64,000 nt of DNA. Origin: Ruminococcus sp. GTDB taxonomy: Bacteria > Bacillota > Clostridia > Oscillospirales > Ruminococcaceae. Location of the stretch: contig NZ_JAILNU010000030.1 in NCBI RefSeq assembly GCF_024691275.1, positions 1 to 64,000 on the forward strand, written 5' to 3'. Shown piece after piece: positions 58,588-64,000 of the stretch. Every line of letters starts with the position of its first letter. Position 1 is the stretch's first letter. Made by a program: the position numbers and the translations under genes. The notes below the pieces were generated by a model. That model saw only the letters and a program-made list of their open reading frames with translations. It did not search any database and was not told where the DNA came from.

Positions 58588-59892
58588 TTGGATAAGTTTG
58601 TTATTAAAGGCGGCAGACGCCTTGAGGGTGAAGTTACTATAAGCGGCGCTAAAAATGCAGCTGTAGCAATTCTTCCGGCAGTCATACTTTCAGACGAACC
58701 ATGCGTTATCGAAAATGTTCCGTATATCAGCGATGTCAGGATCTGTATCCGTATTCTCGAAGAAATGGGTGCAGAAGTAACAAACATCGGCAAGGACGCA
58801 TACAGAATTGATCCTACCACTATAAATAAATTCTGTGTTCCTTATGAATATGCAAGAAAAATGCGTGCTTCTTACTATTTCCTCGGTGCGCTTCTCGGTA
58901 AATTCAATAAAGCAAGAGTGTCGATGCCGGGCGGATGTCCCCTCGGTGATCGTCCTATAGACCAGCATCTGAAGGCTTTCACAGCTCTCGGTGCGAAGTA
59001 TACCCTCAGTCAGGGCATGATCGACCTTACATCAGACAAGCTCATGGGCAGCCAGATATTCTTTGACGTTGTTACCGTCGGAGCTACTATGAACGCTATG
59101 CTCGCAGCTGTCAAGGCAGAGGGTCTCACAATAATCGAAAATGCAGCTAAAGAGCCGCATATCGTGGATCTTGCCAACTTCCTCAACTCCATGGGCGCTA
59201 ATATCATGGGAGCAGGTACAGATGTTATCAAGATCAGAGGCGTGGAGCACCTCCACGGCACTACTTACGCAGTTATACCCGATCAGATCGAAGCAGGTAC
59301 TTTCATGGTAGCTGTTGCGGCAACAAAGGGCGATGTTCTTATAAAGAACGTTATCCCAAAGCATCTTGAGTCCATCACAAAGAAGCTTGAAAAGATCGGC
59401 GTAAACATCGAGCAGTTCGACGACAGCATAAGAGTATGGGTAGACGGTCCGCTGGTCAAGACCAATGTAAAGACCGCTCCTCACCCGGGATTCCCTACGG
59501 ATATGCAGTCACAGATAGCAACTCTGCTCTGTTTTGCACAGGGTACAAGTATCATTACCGAGAATATCTGGGAACAGCGTTTCCGCTATGTTGACGAGCT
59601 GAGAAGAATGGGCGCGGATATCACTGTAAACGGCAAGGTCGCTCTTATCGAGGGCACAGGTAAACTCATGGGCGCACCTGTCAAGGCTTGTGACCTGAGA
59701 GCAGGAGCTGCGCTTATCATTGCAGGACTTGCTGCAAGCGGAGTTACTGAGATAGAGGATATCTACCATATCGAAAGAGGTTACGACTGCATGGAAGGAA
59801 AGCTCCGTGCGCTGGGTGCTGATATCGAAAAGGTAAGCATACCCGATAAGGCTGAAGAAACAAAGCACAACAGCGACAAGGCTGCTGTTTAA
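58588..59892 (+). CDS. murA: UDP-N-acetylglucosamine 1-carboxyvinyltransferase (TTG start)
   Basis: GGRRLEGEVTISGAKNAAVAILPA; MPGGCPLGDRPIDQHLKAF; LRAGAALIIAGLAASG. Confidence 0.96.
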   Translation: MDKFVIKGGRRLEGEVTISGAKNAAVAILPAVILSDEPCVIENVPYISDVRICIRILEEMGAEVTNIGKDAYRIDPTTINKFCVPYEYARKMRASYYFLGALLGKFNKARVSMPGGCPLGDRPIDQHLKAFTALGAKYTLSQGMIDLTSDKLMGSQIFFDVVTVGATMNAMLAAVKAEGLTIIENAAKEPHIVDLANFLNSMGANIMGAGTDVIKIRGVEHLHGTTYAVIPDQIEAGTFMVAVAATKGDVLIKNVIPKHLESITKKLEKIGVNIEQFDDSIRVWVDGPLVKTNVKTAPHPGFPTDMQSQIATLLCFAQGTSIITENIWEQRFRYVDELRRMGADITVNGKVALIEGTGKLMGAPVKACDLRAGAALIIAGLAASGVTEIEDIYHIERGYDCMEGKLRALGADIEKVSIPDKAEETKHNSDKAAV

Positions 59893-59904
59893 ATAAGAAT
59901 AATT

Positions 59905-59935
59905 GCTGCTGCACATATGTGCGGCAGCTTTTTCG
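59905..59935 (+). terminator. murA terminator
   Basis: GCTGCTGCACATATGTGCGGCAGCTTTTT. Confidence 0.85.
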
Positions 59936-60023
59936 TCATCTTGCAGGGAACGCCTTCTTCGGCGTTCCCCTCTGTCACTGCGTGACATCTCCCAGCAGTG
60001 CGGGGAGTCACCCCCGTGCCTCA

Positions 60024-60046
60024 CGTAAAAACTTCTGTATAAGTAC
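60024..60046. repeat. Right-half fragment of the MITE-like family, copy D
   Basis: ACGTAAAAACTTCTGTATAAGTACC, near identical to the right end of copy A. Confidence 0.5.
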
Positions 60047-60076
60047 CGTGCTTATGTGCGGCAGTTTTTTGTCATC

Positions 60077-60110
60077 TTGTAGGGAACGCCGCCCTCGGCG
60101 TTCCCTACAA
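60077..60110. repeat. REP-like palindrome, 14-bp perfect arms
   Basis: TTGTAGGGAACGCC-GCCCTC-GGCGTTCCCTACAA. Confidence 0.8.
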
Positions 60111-60137
60111 AGTTTATCGTTGGACGTTGTTTCATCA

Positions 60138-60163
60138 GCGGACGACCAAAGGTCGTCCCTACA
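60138..60163 (-). repeat. REP-like palindrome
   Basis: GCGGACGACCAAAGGTCGTCCCTACA. Confidence 0.65.
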
Positions 60164-60178
60164 GAATAAAGGAGAAAT

Positions 60179-61522
60179 ATGCAGGAAAATAAAAGTATAT
60201 ACAAAAAATTGTTCACCATTGTAGCGCCCATAGCCTTCCAGTACCTGATGATGTCGTTGGTATCGGCTTCGGACGCTTTTATGCTGGGTTTTCTCGATCA
60301 GGATTCGCTGTCGGCTTCGTCGCTGGCAGCGCAGATAGGCTTTGTCTACAGCCTGTTCGTCAACGCATTCATGTCGGGCTGCAACGTCCTTGCGGCTCAG
60401 TACTGGGGCAAAAAAGACAAGAACACCGTCGAGGAGATACTTGCGATGACTATGCGGTATTCGCTGCTCGTGGGAGCTGTATTTACTCTGGCGGCGCTTA
60501 TTGTTCCCGAGCAGATAATGCATATATTCACAAACGACCCCCAGCTCATACATCTTGGCGGAGTATACCTTCGTACAGTGGCGCTGTCGTATTTTCTTGC
60601 AGGTTTTTCGCAGGCGTATTTTGGCATAATGAAGGTCTGTGACCTTGCAGGTATGAGCTCGCTGATAGGCAGTCTGGCGGTCGTACTGAACATACTCATG
60701 AACTGGCTGCTGATATTCGGTATCGGACCGTTTTTCAAGATGGGCATAGCAGGTGCAGCTGTGGCAACAGTCATAGCGAGGGCATTTGAGTGCCTGTTCA
60801 TTCTTGCGGTCATCATGCGCGGAAAGTGCATACCGCTGCGAGTAAAGCTGATGTTCCGCACCAATGACCGCTCGCTGCACAAGGACTACGGGAAGTATAC
60901 CCTGCCGCTGCTGTTCAATCAGCTTGGCTGGGGCGGCGGAGTAACCATGTACTCGGTAATAATGGGACATCTCGGAAGCAGTGCGGTCGCAGCCAACTCC
61001 ATAGCGAGCATAGTCCGCAGCATGATAGCGAGCCTTTGCTGGGGCATTGCGGCAGGTGTAGGCATAATCCTCGGCGGTATGCTGGGCAGGAACGAGATCG
61101 AGGAGGCGAAAAAGGCAGGCGGCAAGTTCGTGCGGCTGTCCATATGGATAGGCATTGGTTCGGGAATAGTTATACTTGCAGTAACGCCGCTTATCCTGAA
61201 TGTAATAACACTTAACGGCAAAGCGCAGTATTATCTGAAGTTCATGATGTTCATGGCGGCTTACTATATCATTGGAAATTCTCTGAATTCCACTGTGATA
61301 GGAGGGATCTTCCCTGCGGGCGGAGACACGAGATTCGGCATGATATGCGACATTGTAACGCTCTGGTGCGTGGTAGTGCCAATGGGTATGATAGCAGCCT
61401 TCTGGCTGAAGCTCCCTGTGCTTGCAGTGGCGTTTATACTCACGCTGGACGAGTTCGTGAAAATACCTGTTGTATATAAGCATTACATGAAGTATAAATG
61501 GCTGAAGAACATCACCCGATAG
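60179..61522 (+). CDS. MATE family efflux transporter
   Basis: About 12 TMs; APIAFQYLMMSLVSASDAFMLGFLDQDSLSASSLA; GCNVLAAQYWGKKD. Confidence 0.93.
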   Translation: MQENKSIYKKLFTIVAPIAFQYLMMSLVSASDAFMLGFLDQDSLSASSLAAQIGFVYSLFVNAFMSGCNVLAAQYWGKKDKNTVEEILAMTMRYSLLVGAVFTLAALIVPEQIMHIFTNDPQLIHLGGVYLRTVALSYFLAGFSQAYFGIMKVCDLAGMSSLIGSLAVVLNILMNWLLIFGIGPFFKMGIAGAAVATVIARAFECLFILAVIMRGKCIPLRVKLMFRTNDRSLHKDYGKYTLPLLFNQLGWGGGVTMYSVIMGHLGSSAVAANSIASIVRSMIASLCWGIAAGVGIILGGMLGRNEIEEAKKAGGKFVRLSIWIGIGSGIVILAVTPLILNVITLNGKAQYYLKFMMFMAAYYIIGNSLNSTVIGGIFPAGGDTRFGMICDIVTLWCVVVPMGMIAAFWLKLPVLAVAFILTLDEFVKIPVVYKHYMKYKWLKNITR

Positions 61523-61540
61523 GCAGTCCGTATAAAACAA

Positions 61541-61572
61541 TAAAGGCAGTCCGTATGGACTGCCTTTTGTTT
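61541..61572. terminator. Terminator between convergent genes
   Basis: AAAGGCAGTCCGTATGGACTGCCTTTTGTTTT. Confidence 0.85.
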
Positions 61573-62186
61573 TACTTTTCGCCTTTCAGTTCATGCTGGG
61601 AAATAATGAGCCTGATAGAATCATACAGGTATGGTTTGAGCTTGTCCAACGAGCACGGTTCCTTATACAGGATAGCCGAATAGCAGGTAGAGCTGACGAG
61701 CTCGATTATCATAAACAGCATTATCTCGGGGTCGCGGAAGCCGTTCGGTGATTCTTCGAGCATATTGTAGTATACCTCTGCGAAATTAATATCATCTTCC
61801 GATACAGGAGAGGTTATTGCGTTCTTGAATATGCCCCAGCTCAGGTTCTTGGAAATAAAAGTCAGGAGTGACTGGTTGTTATTGAGCTGATTTACGATAT
61901 TATCGACGATTTTTATGATCTTATCTTCAAAAGGAATGTCATCGAGTTCACTTCCGAGCTCGTTCAGCGCGGTCTTGAACAGCAGACTTGATTTATGAGA
62001 CACAAGTTTATTGCGGATATCGTATTTATCCTTGAAATACAGATAAAAAGTTCCTTTTGCAACACCCGCTTTGCTTACGATGTCGGTTATGGAAGTCTTA
62101 CTGAAGCCCTTTGTCGTAAAGAACTCAAAGGCAGTTTTCAGCAGTGAGCTTTCTTTAAGCTTTTTATTTGTATCGACCTTTCCCAT
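61572..62186 (-). CDS. TetR/AcrR family transcriptional regulator
   Basis: AFEFFTTKGFSKTSITDIVSKAGVAKGTFYLYFKDKYDIRNKL. Confidence 0.95.
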   Translation of the reverse strand: MGKVDTNKKLKESSLLKTAFEFFTTKGFSKTSITDIVSKAGVAKGTFYLYFKDKYDIRNKLVSHKSSLLFKTALNELGSELDDIPFEDKIIKIVDNIVNQLNNNQSLLTFISKNLSWGIFKNAITSPVSEDDINFAEVYYNMLEESPNGFRDPEIMLFMIIELVSSTCYSAILYKEPCSLDKLKPYLYDSIRLIISQHELKGEK

Positions 62187-62270
62187 TTTTACACACCTTT
62201 CCGCTGGCTAACAACTGATTTGCTTGTATTTATTATAGCCCGAAAAACAGAGCCTGTCAAGGGCGTAAAA

Positions 62271-62370
62271 TTGACCAATGGTCAAGGTAAATCCTGCCGC
62301 TGTTTGTGCAACCATACAAAAATATGACCGAAAGTCATTTTTTAACGTTTCAAGTGTTGACTATCAGTCA
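62271..62370. promoter_or_regulatory. Three operator-like palindromes between tetR and MMPL genes
   Basis: TTGACCAATGGTCAA 62271-62285; ATGACCGAAAGTCAT 62324-62338; TGACTATCAGTCA 62358-62370 overlapping a -35. Confidence 0.7.
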
Positions 62371-62406
62371 TTTTTGTAATATACTATGAAATAACAAGAG
62401 AAACGG

Positions 62407-62513
62407 GCGTATATTGTAAGTCCGTGAAGTCTGTGTTAAGCTTTCTGTTTTCCCAGGCAGGATCGCATATTTCTCCTAAAGGTATCCTTGGCTCGCGGAC
62501 TTTCAATATACGC
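62407..62513 (+). other. Structured 5' leader candidate: 21-bp imperfect inverted repeat enclosing a 65-nt interior
   Basis: GCGTATATTGTAAGTCCGTGA (62407-62427) vs TCGCGGACTTTCAATATACGC (62493-62513). Confidence 0.6.
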
Positions 62514-62542
62514 TCGGAATTTATCAGGAAAGGAACGATAAT

Positions 62543-64000
62543 ATGCTGAAATTCGGTGAATGGATAGCAAAGCACAGAGGTCTTATCCTCGTTTTTGGTG
62601 TGCTTATGCTGATCCCTTCGGCGATCGGGTTCGTGAATACCCGTGTAAACTATGATATTCTTTCTTATCTGCCGAAGGATATAAATACAATGATAGGTCA
62701 GGATATTCTGAAAGATGAATTCGGACAGGGCGGCTTCTCCCTTGTGATGCTCGAAGGCATGAGCGACAAGGACGTTGCGGCGACTGCCGATAAGATCGGG
62801 AACATCGACCATGTTTCAAGTGTAGTCTGCTACCAGTCGCTTACAGACTGCAAGATACCTATGGAGATACTTCCCGACAATATCCACGATTTCTTCAATA
62901 AGGGCGATACCACTATGATAGCGGTATTCTTTGACGATACGACTTCCGCAGACGGCACTCTTGATGCAGTTGAGGAAATGAGGAACATTACCTCAAAAGA
63001 GTGCTTCATAAGCGGAATGTCAGCAATAACTCTTGATATGAAGAAGCTCACACAGAGCGAGACTCTCATATACGCAGTTATTGCAGTCATACTCACGAGC
63101 ATAGTTCTTATGCTCACCATGGATTCCTTCCTTATCCCTGTATTCTTTATGCTGAGCATAGGATTTGCAGTAGTCTGGAACCTTGGTTCAAACATCGTAC
63201 TTGGCGAGATATCCTTTATCACACAGGCTCTTGCAATGGTATTGCAGCTGGGCGTTACGATGGACTACTCCATATTCCTATGGCACAGCTACAAAGAGCA
63301 GCAGAACTACTACCCCGAAGACAGACAGGAGGCTATGGCACACGCTATAGCAGCTACCATAACATCAGTTGTAGGAAGCTCGTTCACAACAGTTGCAGGC
63401 TTCCTTGCAATGTGCTTCATGACATTCACACTTGGTCTTGACCTCGGCATCGTAATGGCAAAGGGCGTTGTATGCGGCGTTATCTCCTGCGTAACAGTTC
63501 TCCCTGCAATGATACTCATATTTGATGCGGCTATCGCAAAGACCTCACACAAGGATTTCCTCCCGAGCTTCTCACGTACATCATCATTCATCGTAAGAAA
63601 CTCATGGATATTCCTTACAGCTGCGATCGTAGTTCTTATCCCTGCACTCTACGGCAATAACAACTACGGTGTGTACTACAAGCTGGACAGCACGCTCCCC
63701 GCTCATCTCGACAGCGTTATCGCCAACACAAAGCTGGCTGAGGATTACAATATGAACAGCACGCATATCCTCATGGTAAAGTCGGATATGACCGCAAAGG
63801 ACGCAAACAAGATGCTCAACGAGATAAACAATGTTGACGGCGTTCAGTTCACGATGGGCTTCAATTCACTGGTAGGCTCGGCTATACCGGAGGAAGTCGT
63901 TCCACAGGAATTAAAGAGCATACTCAAGAGCGACAAGTGGCAGCTCATGCTGATAGGCTCTGAATATGAAGTAGCTTCCGATGCGGTAAACGCACAGGTA
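62543..64000 (+). CDS. MMPL/RND family transporter, 3' end outside window
   Basis: Open frame from ATG 62543 to the window end: MLKFGEWIAKHRGLILVFGVLMLIPSAIGF...; QLGVTMDYSIFLWHSYKEQ; SSFTTVAGFLAM. Not in the ORF track because it has no stop. Confidence 0.92.
   Translation, partial: MLKFGEWIAKHRGLILVFGVLMLIPSAIGFVNTRVNYDILSYLPKDINTMIGQDILKDEFGQGGFSLVMLEGMSDKDVAATADKIGNIDHVSSVVCYQSLTDCKIPMEILPDNIHDFFNKGDTTMIAVFFDDTTSADGTLDAVEEMRNITSKECFISGMSAITLDMKKLTQSETLIYAVIAVILTSIVLMLTMDSFLIPVFFMLSIGFAVVWNLGSNIVLGEISFITQALAMVLQLGVTMDYSIFLWHSYKEQQNYYPEDRQEAMAHAIAATITSVVGSSFTTVAGFLAMCFMTFTLGLDLGIVMAKGVVCGVISCVTVLPAMILIFDAAIAKTSHKDFLPSFSRTSSFIVRNSWIFLTAAIVVLIPALYGNNNYGVYYKLDSTLPAHLDSVIANTKLAEDYNMNSTHILMVKSDMTAKDANKMLNEINNVDGVQFTMGFNSLVGSAIPEEVVPQELKSILKSDKWQLMLIGSEYEVASDAVNAQV

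Noticed and set aside
60008-61540. 510-aa minus-strand ORF opposite the MATE gene
   Set aside because: Antisense shadow ORF: rich in His/Tyr/Cys/Arg, no recognisable domain, and the plus-strand MATE protein has clear family motifs.
1-64000. CRISPR arrays, prophage, tRNA or rRNA genes
   Set aside because: No regularly spaced direct repeats, phage structural genes, cloverleaf or rRNA signatures were recognised by eye; a tRNAscan/Infernal run would be needed to be definitive.

Overview
64 kb chromosomal window from a low-to-mid GC Firmicute. The gene content looks like a Ruminococcus-type Clostridia; that is my inference and no marker search was run. Most of it is ordinary core genome: ABC ATPase, M20/PepV-like peptidase, gpr, rpsT, spo0A, GH26 and GH95 glycosidases, paaK-iorB-iorA, thrS, ppk1, pssA, glycyl-tRNA synthetase, aspartate kinase, GH13, glgP, the recR-ybaB-dnaX cluster with an SRP RNA next to it, cyclophilins, murA, MATE, and a divergent TetR/MMPL pair truncated by the window end. 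No rRNA, tRNA, CRISPR array or prophage was recognised. The most interesting signals are: (1) a complete T-box leader (27531-27775, minus strand) that sits not directly upstream of thrS but upstream of two small unknown genes and a RAYT-type (Y1/IS200-like) transposase, with thrS last; (2) two exact 26-bp inverted GTAG-headed hairpins inside the RAYT reading frame, plus a dispersed family of similar REP-like palindromes across the window; (3) a dense cluster of DnaA-box-like 9-mers at 3167-3345 far from any dnaA; (4) a 21-bp imperfect inverted repeat enclosing the 5' leader of the MMPL gene next to a TetR gene with three operator-like palindromes; (5) a second, MITE-like palindromic intergenic family; (6) several apparently degenerate enzymes or regulators (Spo0A receiver, HAD protein, cyclophilin, signal-peptidase-like protein).
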